Assembly: GCF_902497775.2 (NCBI RefSeq)
Contig: NZ_OZ024668.1
Coordinates: 3,890,326 to 3,954,325, forward strand
Length of the DNA: 64,000 nt
Direction: 5' to 3'
Origin: Pseudomonas fluorescens
Lineage (GTDB): Bacteria > Pseudomonadota > Gammaproteobacteria > Pseudomonadales > Pseudomonadaceae
The notes under the pieces are model-generated. The model was not told the origin of the DNA. It did no database searches and saw only the letters and a program-made list of their open reading frames with translations. A program made the translations under genes and the position numbers. The stretch's first letter is position 1. Every line of letters begins with the position of its first letter. Below are positions 35,713 through 45,305 of this stretch, piece by piece.

Positions 35713-38175
35713 ATGGACAGGGAGCCTGCCCGGAAAACCCACATGCCCGTCACATTGACCCCTTCTGCCCCCCAACTGCCCGCCAGGCAAACGCAGCCAG
35801 CAGCGCCTGGACAACTGACAATCAATACTCTGGAAGCGGCCCGAGACGAATTTTCTACGTCCCGTTTTCCATACCTGGGACCGTTGGCATCTCCGGCAGC
35901 CAGCTACAAGCCCGAAGACTTTGCGACCTACCTCAAACAAAGTCTGGATGCCTGCGAGCGAGCAGATCTTCAATCGGCGGTGGAGAACACCTTCCGGGTT
36001 TTGACCGGTCATGGGAAGCCAGAGACCTTCAACACAGATCTAAGGACGCAGGTCGACAACTTGAAGCCCCCAACATCCCAGCATCCAACCCAGGCTCTGC
36101 AGATCGACGTTGCTGAACTTTCACGCTTTGCCCAAGCACAGCCCGAGTGCTCGCTAACGTCCCCAGACGTAGTGCGTGTACTGATTTTTGCATTGGCGCA
36201 ACAATGTGAAAATACCAAGGAAGCCGCAACCCTCCGCACCTGGATCGAGCATCACGCTGACATGCCGAAAACCAGGAAGTCCGGGCCTGCTGCCGCGCAA
36301 GCTTTCGTTGTTGCAGTCACATCCAATAGCGAATGCTCAGAAAGCGTTCAGAGCGAAGCCCCCCCCACAGAAGCCCTCGTTAGTGCAGCCCCCGACAAGG
36401 ACGCAATACGTGACGAGCTGAAGCACAACGAAAAGATGATCGACGTGTATAACAAACTCATAAATCGTCTAACCGGGGACCTGCGCAGTAAACAGAATCT
36501 CCCACTGCCCGAGAAGCAAAGCGAACAGACTCCACTGCTCGACAAGCAAAACGATTTGATTGAAAAGGCCATCCCCCTGATAGACAACACGCAAAAATTA
36601 TACGCCGCACTTATGGAACCCTCGGCACAGCCAACAGATTACCAATATCGCTATTTCGAAACTGAAAGCATTCACCTGAACACCCTGCTTTTCCTGTTTG
36701 AACGATTGAACACCAACGAAAACCTACGCCACCCGCGATCTCAAGATCTAGATTTGGAGTCAAGTCGCAGGCAATTGAAAAACGAGCTCGCCAGCTACCA
36801 AAAGCAATTGCCCGTGGCGATAAGGGCCTCACAGGTTCTGGATAAACTGAGAACGACCATCGGCGCACTCGAGAAACTCCGCGCCCACGCAGATCCCGAT
36901 TACTTGCAAAGGCTCAAAAATCAGTATGCACACCACCGTGAGCATTCGGTCATCTCCCCTGACATAATCAGAGCGAATGCAGTATTCAATCGTTTTAACT
37001 TGCTGGATCTTGAATACATCCACGGTTCCGATCCCGCCGCTCACACGATCACGTGCCCCACTGCAAGAGTGCCTTCAGAAGCCGTGGCCGATCAGCTTGT
37101 CGAGACCATCGTCGCACTGACAGAGATGACGAATCCGCCAACCAAGCTCCCGCTAGACCTGCTGAGCGAACTGCACACGAAGTTGCAGGACTCTCGGATC
37201 TATGTGCAAGCCCTGCAGCCCCTAACACCCTCTATGGAAGAGTACCGCGACGCTATCCTTACCGACATTCAATACTTCATGACACTGACCGAGACATACA
37301 TCACTCGGGGACGAGCAAGTCTGGACGGCACCCGGCATTTGGGGAAGACCGATACAACCGTCGACTATACGTTTGTTCCACCACATAATCTGCGTCCCCC
37401 TTCGAAGACAGAAGCCCCCTCCCAGCAGCCAATGGTTAAAAAGATCGTCCGAAAAAAAACTGCTGTTACCCCTTCTTCGCCAGCGTCATCTTCGAACCTG
37501 ACAGCACCTGCAAAGGTATCCAGCCCGCTCCCCAAGCCATCCGTTGATTACCACAAGCTCAGCGCACAAGCGACGACATTGCTGGAAACACTGCAATCGG
37601 TCAGGCAAGAGGCCGAGCAAAGAAGCGCGGCCTGCGAGCCCCCGAGCAATGTTCATGAGTTTCTCGAGGCCAAGGCCAAAGCGCTTGACCTGCTTGTACT
37701 CAATTTGCAGAGCGACACAAGTTTCAGCCATCAGCAACTGATCGGGCAACTCCACAGCGAGGCCCGATCACTCATGCAACTGGCCAACCGATTGTTGACC
37801 ACTGCTTACAAGAACAAGCAGATTCTGAACATTCCCCGGCTAGCCTGGTTGTTAAAAAATAATGAGGTCACCGTGCAACCGGCAGAAAGCGGAATACGTG
37901 AAGGCAGTGGTAATAACGCCTCTTTCCTCAGCGTTTTCTACATCCTCGACAAGCACAAGAACAATCGGCTTTGGACTGCGCATTTTCATTATCCCGCCGC
38001 AAACAGCCAACCTTCTGAGTGGCGAGCCGGCCACCTGAAACGCCTGGATCAGGACCGGCACGGCCTGTCGTATCAGCAGCAACAGGCCCAAGCAGGTGAA
38101 AAGGTCATGCCCATCTGGCGGGCCCACTTCGACCCTGCTACCGCCGACTTGCTGTTTTCCAGGTTATCGTCATAA
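35713..38175 (+). CDS. large unknown protein, 820 residues, effector/toxin-like composition
   Basis: I do not recognise the whole protein. It is helix-rich and hydrophilic, with no signal peptide or membrane segment. A disordered Pro/Ser/Lys linker (about residues 550-610, including MVKKIVRKKTAVTPSSPAS) joins a long N-terminal helical part to a C-terminal region. The end, LWTAHFHYPAAN followed by RAGHLKRLDQDR (about residues 753-785), resembles from memory the tail of large Pseudomonas DUF6543-type putative toxins. Codon use is more A/T-rich than in neighbours, suggesting acquisition. The start is uncertain: an in-frame ATG also lies at 35743, and neither has a clear ribosome site. Confidence 0.72.
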   Translation: MDREPARKTHMPVTLTPSAPQLPARQTQPAAPGQLTINTLEAARDEFSTSRFPYLGPLASPAASYKPEDFATYLKQSLDACERADLQSAVENTFRVLTGHGKPETFNTDLRTQVDNLKPPTSQHPTQALQIDVAELSRFAQAQPECSLTSPDVVRVLIFALAQQCENTKEAATLRTWIEHHADMPKTRKSGPAAAQAFVVAVTSNSECSESVQSEAPPTEALVSAAPDKDAIRDELKHNEKMIDVYNKLINRLTGDLRSKQNLPLPEKQSEQTPLLDKQNDLIEKAIPLIDNTQKLYAALMEPSAQPTDYQYRYFETESIHLNTLLFLFERLNTNENLRHPRSQDLDLESSRRQLKNELASYQKQLPVAIRASQVLDKLRTTIGALEKLRAHADPDYLQRLKNQYAHHREHSVISPDIIRANAVFNRFNLLDLEYIHGSDPAAHTITCPTARVPSEAVADQLVETIVALTEMTNPPTKLPLDLLSELHTKLQDSRIYVQALQPLTPSMEEYRDAILTDIQYFMTLTETYITRGRASLDGTRHLGKTDTTVDYTFVPPHNLRPPSKTEAPSQQPMVKKIVRKKTAVTPSSPASSSNLTAPAKVSSPLPKPSVDYHKLSAQATTLLETLQSVRQEAEQRSAACEPPSNVHEFLEAKAKALDLLVLNLQSDTSFSHQQLIGQLHSEARSLMQLANRLLTTAYKNKQILNIPRLAWLLKNNEVTVQPAESGIREGSGNNASFLSVFYILDKHKNNRLWTAHFHYPAANSQPSEWRAGHLKRLDQDRHGLSYQQQQAQAGEKVMPIWRAHFDPATADLLFSRLSS

Positions 38176-38201
38176 CAAACAGGGCCAAGGCCGATCTGAC
38201 T

Positions 38202-39923
38202 TCAACCCTCCCGGCACTTGCGCCGATACGGGAACACGTCGATCACCTTGCCGCCGCGAATCGCCGCCTGCAGGCTCTTCCAGTAATCGGCGTCGTACAA
38301 CTCGCCATGCAACTGGTTGAACAGCCGGCGCTGGCCGCTATCGGCGAACAGAAACGGCGGAAACTCTTCGGGGAACACATCCAGCGGGCCGATCGAATAC
38401 CAGGGCTCGGAGGCCATCTCGTCCTCCGGCGTGCGCGGCGGCGGGATGTAACGGAAGTTGACCTCGGTCAGAAAGCAGATCTCGTCGTAGTCGTAGAACA
38501 CCACCCGCCCGTGGCGGGTAACACCAAAGTTCTTCAACAGCATGTCACCCGGGAAGATATTCGCCGCCGCCAGTTGCTTGATGGCCAGGCCGTAATCTTC
38601 CAGGGCTTCACGCACCTGGGCGTCGTTGGCGTTTTCCAGGTAGAGGTTGAGCGGGGTCATGCGCCGCTCGGTCCAGCAGTGGCGGATCAGCACGGTGTCG
38701 CCATGCACTTCGACGGTGGACGGCGCCACTTCCACTAGCTCGGCCAGGCACTCAGGCTCGAACTTGCTCAACGGGAAGCGAAAGTCGGAGAACTCCTGGG
38801 TATCGGCCATGCGTCCGACACGGTCGACACTTTTTACCAGGCGGTACTTTTCGATCACCGTGGCGCGGTCGACGTTCTTCGACGGCGAGAAGCGGTCCTT
38901 GATGATCTTGAATACGGTGTTGAAGCCCGGCAGGGTAAACACGCTCATGACCATGCCGCGCACACCCGGGGCCATGATGAAACGGTCATCGGTGCCGGCC
39001 AGGTGGTTGATCAGCGCCCGGTAGAACTCCGACTTGCCGTGTTTGTAGAAGCCGATCGAGGTGTACAGCTCGGCGATGTGCTTGCCCGGCAGGATGCGCT
39101 TGAGAAAGCCGACGAACTCGGCCGGCACCGGCACATCGACCATGAAGTAGGAACGGGTGAAGGAGAAGATGATCGACACTTCGGCTTCGTCGGTGATCAG
39201 TGCATCGATCTCGATGCCGTGGCCTTCGCGGTGCAACAGCGGGATCACCAGCGGCCATTGCTCGTCCTGGGTGTACAGGCGCCCGACCAGGTAAGCGCCC
39301 TTGTTGCGGTACAGCACCGAAGAAAACAGCTCGACGGCCAGGGCCGGGTCCTTGCACACCCAGTCCGGCAGGTTCTCGCGCAGCTGCGCTTCCAGGCGCG
39401 CCAGGTCGCCGGCAAGGTCCGCATACGGCACATCGAAGCGGTAGTCGGCGAAGACCTGCGCGAGCAAGGCGCTGAGGCTGCTTTCGGGCCGGTAGGTGCG
39501 GGTTTGTGCCGCCCGCTCGTGGCTGCGCAGCGAGGGCCGGGTGGTGTGGATGAACATGCAGCCATCACTGATCAGGTCATGGCTGAACAGGCTGCAGAAG
39601 ATCGAGTTGTACCAGGTCTCCGACAACTCATCGTCCAGGCGCGGGTCGATCAGGCCTATATAGGCGCTCTTGACCAGCGGCCACAGCGAGACGTCGAGCA
39701 GCACCTCGTCCTCGAAAGCCTGACGCAGCCAGCCGCTGACCTCGCTGACCTTTTCCTCATACAGATTGATCCGCGCAGCCGAGGCGCTTTGAGTCTGTTG
39801 CCACTGGGCCTGCTCGAATCGCTCGCGGGCGCCATCGGTGATCTGCCGGAAATGCTCGCGGTAATCGTCGAAGCCATCGAGGATCATCCGGGCGATATCG
39901 GCGGCCGGCCATTGCTGGGGCAT
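38202..39923 (-). CDS. aceK: isocitrate dehydrogenase kinase/phosphatase
   Basis: The 573-residue protein is full-length AceK: an N-terminal regulatory domain (about residues 1-310) and a C-terminal kinase-like domain with [26 protein letters not shown] and the catalytic-loop region [23 protein letters not shown] (about 455-477). It phosphorylates and dephosphorylates isocitrate dehydrogenase, directing carbon through the glyoxylate shunt during growth on acetate or fatty acids. It is a single gene, convergent with the large unknown gene. Confidence 0.95.
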   Translation of the reverse strand: MPQQWPAADIARMILDGFDDYREHFRQITDGARERFEQAQWQQTQSASAARINLYEEKVSEVSGWLRQAFEDEVLLDVSLWPLVKSAYIGLIDPRLDDELSETWYNSIFCSLFSHDLISDGCMFIHTTRPSLRSHERAAQTRTYRPESSLSALLAQVFADYRFDVPYADLAGDLARLEAQLRENLPDWVCKDPALAVELFSSVLYRNKGAYLVGRLYTQDEQWPLVIPLLHREGHGIEIDALITDEAEVSIIFSFTRSYFMVDVPVPAEFVGFLKRILPGKHIAELYTSIGFYKHGKSEFYRALINHLAGTDDRFIMAPGVRGMVMSVFTLPGFNTVFKIIKDRFSPSKNVDRATVIEKYRLVKSVDRVGRMADTQEFSDFRFPLSKFEPECLAELVEVAPSTVEVHGDTVLIRHCWTERRMTPLNLYLENANDAQVREALEDYGLAIKQLAAANIFPGDMLLKNFGVTRHGRVVFYDYDEICFLTEVNFRYIPPPRTPEDEMASEPWYSIGPLDVFPEEFPPFLFADSGQRRLFNQLHGELYDADYWKSLQAAIRGGKVIDVFPYRRKCREG

Positions 39924-40111
39924 ACGTCAGACCTCTGCGGGAATGTCAAAGCCTGAGCTTAGCCAGTCGCCACGGGCAGGGAAAGCCTGTTGGCGCGGGT
40001 GTATCGGCCAAACTCGCCGAGCGCCGAAATTCAAGCGCAAGAAAGGGAGAGAGCGCAGCCTGCGATGTAACGTAAACTCGCGCCCTGCCCCCAAAGGACC
40101 CGGAGAGCCCC

Positions 40112-40996
40112 ATGAGCCCCATTGCCATATCCCGCCTGTTGATTCTTGCTGCTGTCTGGGGGGCGAGCTTTCTGTTCATGCGCATCATTGCGCCGGTGCT
40201 CGGCACCCTGCCGACGGCGTTTTTCCGCGTCTCCATCGCCTGCCTCGGCCTGCTGGTGATTCTCGCCCTGTTGCGGGTGCGCTGGGACTTCAACGGCAAG
40301 CTCAAGGCCTGCCTGGTGCTGGGCATGATCAACTCGGGGATACCCGCCACCCTCTATTCAGTCGCCGCCCAGGTGCTGCCAGCCGGCTACTCGGCGATCT
40401 TCAACGCCACCACGCCATTGATGGGCGTGCTGATTGGCGCGCTGTTCTTCCGCGAGCCGATGACCGTCGCCAAGCTTAGCGGCATCTTTCTCGGTTTGTT
40501 CGGGGTGGGCATTCTCAGTGGCGCGGGGCCGGTGGCGTTTGACGCCAAGCTGCTGCAAGGCGCCCTCTCGTGCCTGGCGGCGACCGCCTGTTACGGCCTG
40601 GCCGGTTTTCTCGCCCGGCGCTGGCTCGACCAGCAAGGCGGTCTCGACAGCCGGCTGTCAGCGCTGGGCAGCATGATGGGCGCGACCTTGCTGCTGTTAC
40701 CGTTGTTCGGCTACAGCGTGCTGAGCCAGCCGCCGGCAAGCTGGGGCGGCTGGCAGGTGTGGGCATCGTTGCTGGGCCTGGGGCTGGTGTGTACCGCCTT
40801 TGCCTACATCCTTTATTTCCGCCTGATCAGCGAGATCGGCCCGGTCAAATCCAGCACCGTGACCTTCATGATCCCGGCCTTTGGCGTGCTGTGGGGTGCC
40901 TGGCTGCTGGATGAGCCGCTGTCGATGGCGCACCTGTATGGCGGGCTGCTGATTGCCGTGGCGTTGTGGCTGGTGCTCAAGCCGGCTCGCGCCTGA
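40112..40996 (+). CDS. EamA/DMT-family transporter
   Basis: The 294-residue protein has ten hydrophobic helices in two EamA repeats: first repeat with AAVWGASFLFMRI and NSGIPATLYSVAAQVLPAGYSAIFNATTPL, second with FAYILYFRLISEIGPVKSSTVTFMIPAFGVLWG. These are metabolite exporters of unknown substrate. It precedes the AT-rich control region of the catabolic cluster and is probably not part of it. Confidence 0.85.
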   Translation: MSPIAISRLLILAAVWGASFLFMRIIAPVLGTLPTAFFRVSIACLGLLVILALLRVRWDFNGKLKACLVLGMINSGIPATLYSVAAQVLPAGYSAIFNATTPLMGVLIGALFFREPMTVAKLSGIFLGLFGVGILSGAGPVAFDAKLLQGALSCLAATACYGLAGFLARRWLDQQGGLDSRLSALGSMMGATLLLLPLFGYSVLSQPPASWGGWQVWASLLGLGLVCTAFAYILYFRLISEIGPVKSSTVTFMIPAFGVLWGAWLLDEPLSMAHLYGGLLIAVALWLVLKPARA

Positions 40997-41116
40997 CAGC
41001 TCCCACCCTGCAGATGTTCTGGTTTCACCCATGAAACCAGCCTTTCACTGCCGTTACCGAAAAAAGCCTCTTTTCATTACACCAGCAATTGCCACGCGCA
41101 GTTGTTGTGCAATTTC

Positions 41117-41132
41117 GTGCCATATAGAAAAC
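41117..41132. promoter_or_regulatory. operator-like repeat A, GTGCCATATAGAAAAC
   Basis: This copy matches 13 of 16 positions of the best copy (41136-41151). It starts 19 bases before that copy, so the two lie almost two helical turns apart. Confidence 0.45.
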
Positions 41133-41135
41133 CTT

Positions 41136-41151
41136 GTTTCATATATAAAAC
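41136..41151. promoter_or_regulatory. operator-like repeat B, GTTTCATATATAAAAC
   Basis: This is the best copy of the repeat and is nearly palindromic (GTTTCATA / TATAAAAC, seven of eight pairs). It lies about 135 bases before the first transporter gene. Size and symmetry fit an IclR-family binding site, which is inference. Confidence 0.55.
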
Positions 41152-41252
41152 AAACAAGATTTCACCTTAATTCAATAACTAACTAATAAATAAGCACTTT
41201 TTAAATTAAACAGAGCCAATACACATTTGGCATTGTTCATGCACTAAACCGC

Positions 41253-41268
41253 GTATCACCTATAAAAC
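41253..41268. promoter_or_regulatory. operator-like repeat C, GTATCACCTATAAAAC
   Basis: This copy matches 13 of 16 positions of repeat B and ends 19 bases before the start codon of the first gene, where binding would affect transcription start or elongation. An almost identical 16-mer (GTACCACCTATAAAAC) precedes the porin gene. Confidence 0.5.
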
Positions 41269-41287
41269 AGACCAGAGAGCTTCCCCA

Positions 41288-42139
41288 ATGGCTGTGAAAG
41301 AGATGTACGCAATCCCCTCTCAATGGAATACACCGCACTCCAAGGAAGACCTGGAGCCGACCGAAATCGAATTTCGTAACGTCGGTAAATGTTTCCCGGC
41401 CAAGGGCAAGGCCGAGGCGCCCTTTGCCATTCGCGAGGTGAATTTCAAGATCCGCCGCGGCGAGGTGGTGTCGATCATCGGCCCATCCGGTTGCGGCAAA
41501 AGCACCATCCTCAACATGGGCTCGGGCCTCTACCGCCCCAGCGAAGGCGAAGTGTTCGTCGGCGGCGAGGCGGTGGTCGGCCCGGTGCGCAAGGTCGCCT
41601 TCATGTTGCAGAAGGACCTGCTGATGCCCTGGCGCAGCATCCGCCGCAACGTCGAGCTGGGCCTGGAAATCCAGGGCATGCCCGCCGCCAAGCGCCAGCC
41701 GATTGCCGAAGATCTGCTCAATCGCTGCCACCTGCAAGGCTTTGCCGACCACTACCCGTTCCAGCTGTCGGGCGGCATGCGCCAGCGCGCCGCCCTGGCC
41801 CGGACCCTGGCCATCGACCCGCAGGTGCTGTTCCTCGACGAGCCGTTCTCGGCCCTCGATGCGCAGACCAAGATGATCCTGCAACAGGACCTGGCGCGGA
41901 TGCTGTTCGAAGAAAACAAAACCGCGCTGTTCATCACCCACGACCTGGTCGAGGCGATTGCCATGTCCGACCGCCTGCTGGTCATGAGCGCCCGCCCCGG
42001 CACCATCATCGAAGAAATTACTGTCGACCTGCCGTTTCGTGACAACCCGCTGGAGCGCCGCAAGCTGCCGGAAATCGGCCCGCTGGCCGGGCGCCTGATG
42101 GAACTGCTGAAAGTCGGCGAAGACACCGAACTGCATTGA
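41288..42139 (+). CDS. ABC importer ATPase (SsuB/TauB-like)
   Basis: The 283-residue ATPase has Walker A GPSGCGKST (about residue 68), signature LSGGMRQR (about 161), Walker B VLFLDEPFSALD (about 183) and the H-loop THDLVEA, in the nitrate/sulfonate/taurine importer subgroup. It is the first gene of the 17-gene run and lies 39 bases before the substrate-binding gene. Together the three transporter genes should import a small, probably anionic or aromatic, compound. The gene order resembles PA3514-PA3512 of P. aeruginosa. Confidence 0.9.
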   Translation: MAVKEMYAIPSQWNTPHSKEDLEPTEIEFRNVGKCFPAKGKAEAPFAIREVNFKIRRGEVVSIIGPSGCGKSTILNMGSGLYRPSEGEVFVGGEAVVGPVRKVAFMLQKDLLMPWRSIRRNVELGLEIQGMPAAKRQPIAEDLLNRCHLQGFADHYPFQLSGGMRQRAALARTLAIDPQVLFLDEPFSALDAQTKMILQQDLARMLFEENKTALFITHDLVEAIAMSDRLLVMSARPGTIIEEITVDLPFRDNPLERRKLPEIGPLAGRLMELLKVGEDTELH

Positions 42140-42178
42140 TCAACGGCCACCGGCCCATCAACCGATTCAGGAGTACGC

Positions 42179-43177
42179 ATGTTCAAGTCCCTGCAACGCC
42201 TGGCACAGACTTCGGTCATCGCCCTGGGCCTCGGCCTGGCGCTCACTGCCCAGGCAGAGCCGACCAAGGTCACCTACCTGCTGCCCGCGCCGCCCAACTC
42301 GCCGGCCTTCGCGCCGTGGATCATTGCCAAGGAAAAGGGCTACTACCGTGCCAGGGACCTGGACCTGACCTTCATCGCCGCCAAAGGCGGGGTCGATGTC
42401 GCCAAGCAGATCGGTGCCGGCAACGCCATGCTCGGCGGCGCTATCGGTGACACTCCGATCGTGGTCCGTGCCAACGGTATTCCGGTGCGTGCGGTAGCGG
42501 TGCTCGGTGCCGGCGGGGTGACCATGATCGCCACCAACGCCAACGAGAACATCCAGTCGGTCAAGGACCTCAAGGGCAAGACCCTGACCGTGATGTCCTA
42601 CTCCGACACCACCTACTACGCCCTGCTCGCCTCGCTGCGCAAGGCCGGCCTGAGCAAGACCGACGTCGACATCCAGGCCGCCGGCCCGTCGGGCGTGTGG
42701 CAGCTGTTTTCGGCCAACAAGGCCCAGGCCATGGCCGGGGTGCCGGACTGGGTGGTCAATGCCGAAGAGGCGGGACTGAAGATCAGCCTGATCCCGCAGA
42801 GCCAGATCTTCGAGAGCATGGCCCAGGCGATCCTGGCCTCGGACGACGCAATCAAAAACCAGCCGCAAGTGGTCGGCGGCGTGGTCCAGGCCACCCTGCA
42901 GGGCATGCGCGACATCATCCAGGACCCGAAAGCTGCCGCCGCCACCTTCGCCAAGGCGGTACCGGCCTACGCCGGCAAGGAAGCGGCGCTGGAAAAAACC
43001 TTTCGCCTCTACGTCGAGCACGTCTACGCCAACCAGACCGTGCTCGGGCGCATCGACCCGGCGCGCCTGGACGCGGTGCGCAAGTTCTATGTCAGCGAAG
43101 GCATCGTCGCCAAGGAACCCAAGCTCGACGAGCTCTACAGCAACCAGTTCATCGAAACCACCACGGCCGCGCAATAA
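42179..43177 (+). CDS. ABC importer substrate-binding protein (SsuA/NMT1-like)
   Basis: The 332-residue protein has a signal peptide (cleavage after ALTAQA|EPTKV) and a NMT1/SsuA-type periplasmic-binding fold: APPNSPAFAPWIIAKEKGYYRARDL, KGGVDVAKQIGAGNAMLG and VKDLKGKTLTVMSYSDTTYY. It captures the ligand in the periplasm for the permease encoded next. Relatives bind sulfonates, aromatic acids, pyrimidine precursors or nitriles; the sequence alone does not say which. Confidence 0.88.
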   Translation: MFKSLQRLAQTSVIALGLGLALTAQAEPTKVTYLLPAPPNSPAFAPWIIAKEKGYYRARDLDLTFIAAKGGVDVAKQIGAGNAMLGGAIGDTPIVVRANGIPVRAVAVLGAGGVTMIATNANENIQSVKDLKGKTLTVMSYSDTTYYALLASLRKAGLSKTDVDIQAAGPSGVWQLFSANKAQAMAGVPDWVVNAEEAGLKISLIPQSQIFESMAQAILASDDAIKNQPQVVGGVVQATLQGMRDIIQDPKAAAATFAKAVPAYAGKEAALEKTFRLYVEHVYANQTVLGRIDPARLDAVRKFYVSEGIVAKEPKLDELYSNQFIETTTAAQ

Positions 43178-43206
43178 GCCTGGATGCATAACAAGGTATT
43201 AGCCCG

Positions 43207-43983
43207 ATGAGAAACCTCAACACCTCCGTGCTCGGCAGCGTCGCCCTGCTGATCCTGTTCCTGCTGCTCTGGCAGTGGGGCCCCGGCTTGCTCGGCATGC
43301 CCGAGTTCGTCATGCCGCAACTGAGCCGCGTGGCCCAGGAAAGCGTAGTGATGTGGCAGTCCAGCAGCCTGTTGCAACACACCCTGATCACCGCCTTCGA
43401 GATCATCGTCGGCTTTGGCCTCGGCGCCCTGCTCGGTGTGGCCATCGGCGTGTCGCTGGGCCTGTCGCCGTCGGCCGAAGCCATGCTTTCGCCGTACATC
43501 CTGGCCCTGCAGATCGCTCCGAAAGTCGCCTTCGCGCCACTGTTCGTGATGTGGCTGGGCTACACCATCTACCCGAAGATCCTCATCGCCATCCTCATCG
43601 TGTTCTTCCCGGTGATGATCAACGTGCTCTCGGCGATCCGCACCGTGGACCCGGACATGATCAACCTGGTGCGCACCATGAACGCCAGCCGCTGGCAGAT
43701 CTTCCGCCTGGTGGAGTTCCCCTCGGCCATGGCCGCGCTGTTCTCCGGCCTGCGCATCGCGTCGACCCTGGCGGTGATCGGCGTCACCGTCGGCGAACTG
43801 GTCGGCGGTAACCAGGGCCTGGGCTTCCTCCTGGTGGACGCTGAAGGCCAGGGCAACACCGCCGGAGTCTTCGTCGCCATCGTCATGCTCACCCTGATCG
43901 GCGTGCTGGCCTACGGCGCGGTGGTCTGGGCCGAGAAACGCGTCCTGCACTACCTGCCCAAAGCCATGTTGAGTACCCAATGA
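43207..43983 (+). CDS. ABC importer permease (SsuC/TauC-like)
   Basis: The 258-residue membrane protein has about six helices and the BPD_transp_1 cytoplasmic EAA-type loop (MNASRWQIFRLVEFPSAMAALFSGLRIA, about residues 158-185), which contacts the ATPase. It overlaps the following SDR gene by four bases (ATGA), so uptake and the first catabolic step are translated together. Confidence 0.9.
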   Translation: MRNLNTSVLGSVALLILFLLLWQWGPGLLGMPEFVMPQLSRVAQESVVMWQSSSLLQHTLITAFEIIVGFGLGALLGVAIGVSLGLSPSAEAMLSPYILALQIAPKVAFAPLFVMWLGYTIYPKILIAILIVFFPVMINVLSAIRTVDPDMINLVRTMNASRWQIFRLVEFPSAMAALFSGLRIASTLAVIGVTVGELVGGNQGLGFLLVDAEGQGNTAGVFVAIVMLTLIGVLAYGAVVWAEKRVLHYLPKAMLSTQ

Positions 43984-44747
43984 TGAGCCCATTCAACTCC
44001 ATGCTCGAAGGCCGCCGCGTGCTGGTCACCGGTGGTGCCCGCGGCCTGGGCTATGCCTTCGCCCAGGCCATCGGCCAGGCCGGCGCCCGGGTGGTGATCG
44101 CCGACATTCTCCAGGAGCGCGTGCTGCAGGCGGCTTGCGAGCTGCGTGAACAAGGCTTGCAGGTGACCGGCGTGACCCTCGACCTGGGCAACCCGGAATC
44201 GATCAATGCCTGCGTCGCCGAGGCGGTTGCCGTGCTCGGCGGCCTCGACGGCCTGGTCAACAACGCCTCGATCACCAACTCCGGCGGCAAGACCTGCGAG
44301 CAACTGGACATCGACACCTGGGACCAGGTCATGCAGGTCAACGTGCGCGGCACCTGGCTGATGACCCGCGCCTGCCTGCCAGCCCTGCGCGCCAGCGGCA
44401 AGGGCGCGGTGATCAACCTGGCCTCCGACACCCCGCTGTGGGGCGCGCCGAACCTGCTGGCGTATGTCGCCAGCAAGGGCGCAATCATCGCCATGACCCG
44501 CAGCCTGGCCCGCGAGCTTGGCAGCGACAACATCACCGTCAATGCCATCGCCCCCGGCCTGGTGCTGGTTGAAGCCACCGCCTATGTGCCCGAGGCGCGC
44601 CACCGCCTGTACACCGAACAACGGGCGATTCAGCGCCCGCAACTGCCAGAAGACGTCAGTGGCGCCGTGCTGTTTGCCCTGTCCGACCTGTCGCGTTTCA
44701 TCACTGGACAAACCCTGCCGGTCAACGGCGGGTTCGTCATGCCTTGA
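43980..44747 (+). CDS. short-chain dehydrogenase/reductase with full catalytic set
   Basis: The 255-residue SDR has the cofactor motif TGGARGLGYAFAQ (about residue 18), NNAS, and the catalytic tyrosine and lysine in AYVASKGAI (about residues 159-167). The C-terminal ITGQTLPVNGGFVMP is standard. It is expected to oxidise a hydroxyl group or reduce a ketone in the pathway. A second start three bases later (43983) is equally possible. AGGAG before the next gene follows directly. Confidence 0.88.
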   Translation: MMSPFNSMLEGRRVLVTGGARGLGYAFAQAIGQAGARVVIADILQERVLQAACELREQGLQVTGVTLDLGNPESINACVAEAVAVLGGLDGLVNNASITNSGGKTCEQLDIDTWDQVMQVNVRGTWLMTRACLPALRASGKGAVINLASDTPLWGAPNLLAYVASKGAIIAMTRSLARELGSDNITVNAIAPGLVLVEATAYVPEARHRLYTEQRAIQRPQLPEDVSGAVLFALSDLSRFITGQTLPVNGGFVMP

Positions 44748-44761
44748 GCAAGGAGAAACCC

Positions 44762-45301
44762 ATGACCGACCTATCCGTACAAAACGACGCCCCGAAAACC
44801 TGGGAACAACCCGCAGGCGCGGACCTGGCTGGCTGGATGCAGACCCGCATCGCCCGCTATGAAACCCGCAAGTACGACTGGGACGCGCTGAAGTTCCAGG
44901 CCGACTTCGACCCCAAGTTCCGCCGCGCGCAAATGCGCTACGTCGGCACCGGTGGCACCGGGGTCAACAGCGACATGAACACCATCCCCTCGGAGCACTT
45001 CACCTTCTCGACCATGGTCATCCCGGCCGGCCATGAAGGCCCGCCGCACATCCATACCGACGTCGAGGAGGTGTTCTTCGTATTGCGCGGCAAGCTCAAG
45101 GTGATCATCGAGAAAGATGGCGAGCGCTTCGAAACCGTGCTCACCGACCGCGACCTGATTTCGGTACCGCCGGGCGTGTACCGCGAAGAGATCAACATCG
45201 GCGATGAGGACGCGCTGATGTGCGTGATGCTCGGTGCGAAAAAGCCGGTCACCCCGACCTACCCGCCAGCGCACCCGCTGGCCTCGATCAAGCGCGGTTA
45301 A
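44762..45301 (+). CDS. cupin-domain protein
   Basis: The 179-residue protein has a cupin barrel in its second half: GHEGPPHIHTDVEEVFFVLRGKLKVIIE supplies the metal ligands (His, His, Glu) of motif 1, and SVPPGVYREEINIGDEDAL is motif 2. AGGAGAAACCC precedes the ATG at 44762. It could be a metal-dependent dioxygenase, isomerase or binding protein. Within this cluster a ring-processing or isomerising role is plausible but not shown. Confidence 0.83.
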   Translation: MTDLSVQNDAPKTWEQPAGADLAGWMQTRIARYETRKYDWDALKFQADFDPKFRRAQMRYVGTGGTGVNSDMNTIPSEHFTFSTMVIPAGHEGPPHIHTDVEEVFFVLRGKLKVIIEKDGERFETVLTDRDLISVPPGVYREEINIGDEDALMCVMLGAKKPVTPTYPPAHPLASIKRG

Positions 45302-45305
45302 GCCC

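Noticed and set aside
41261..41268. TATAAAAC reading as a -10 promoter element of the importer operon
   Set aside because: No acceptable -35 lies 16-18 bases upstream, and the same octamer forms part of a repeated palindrome, so the operator reading is preferred.
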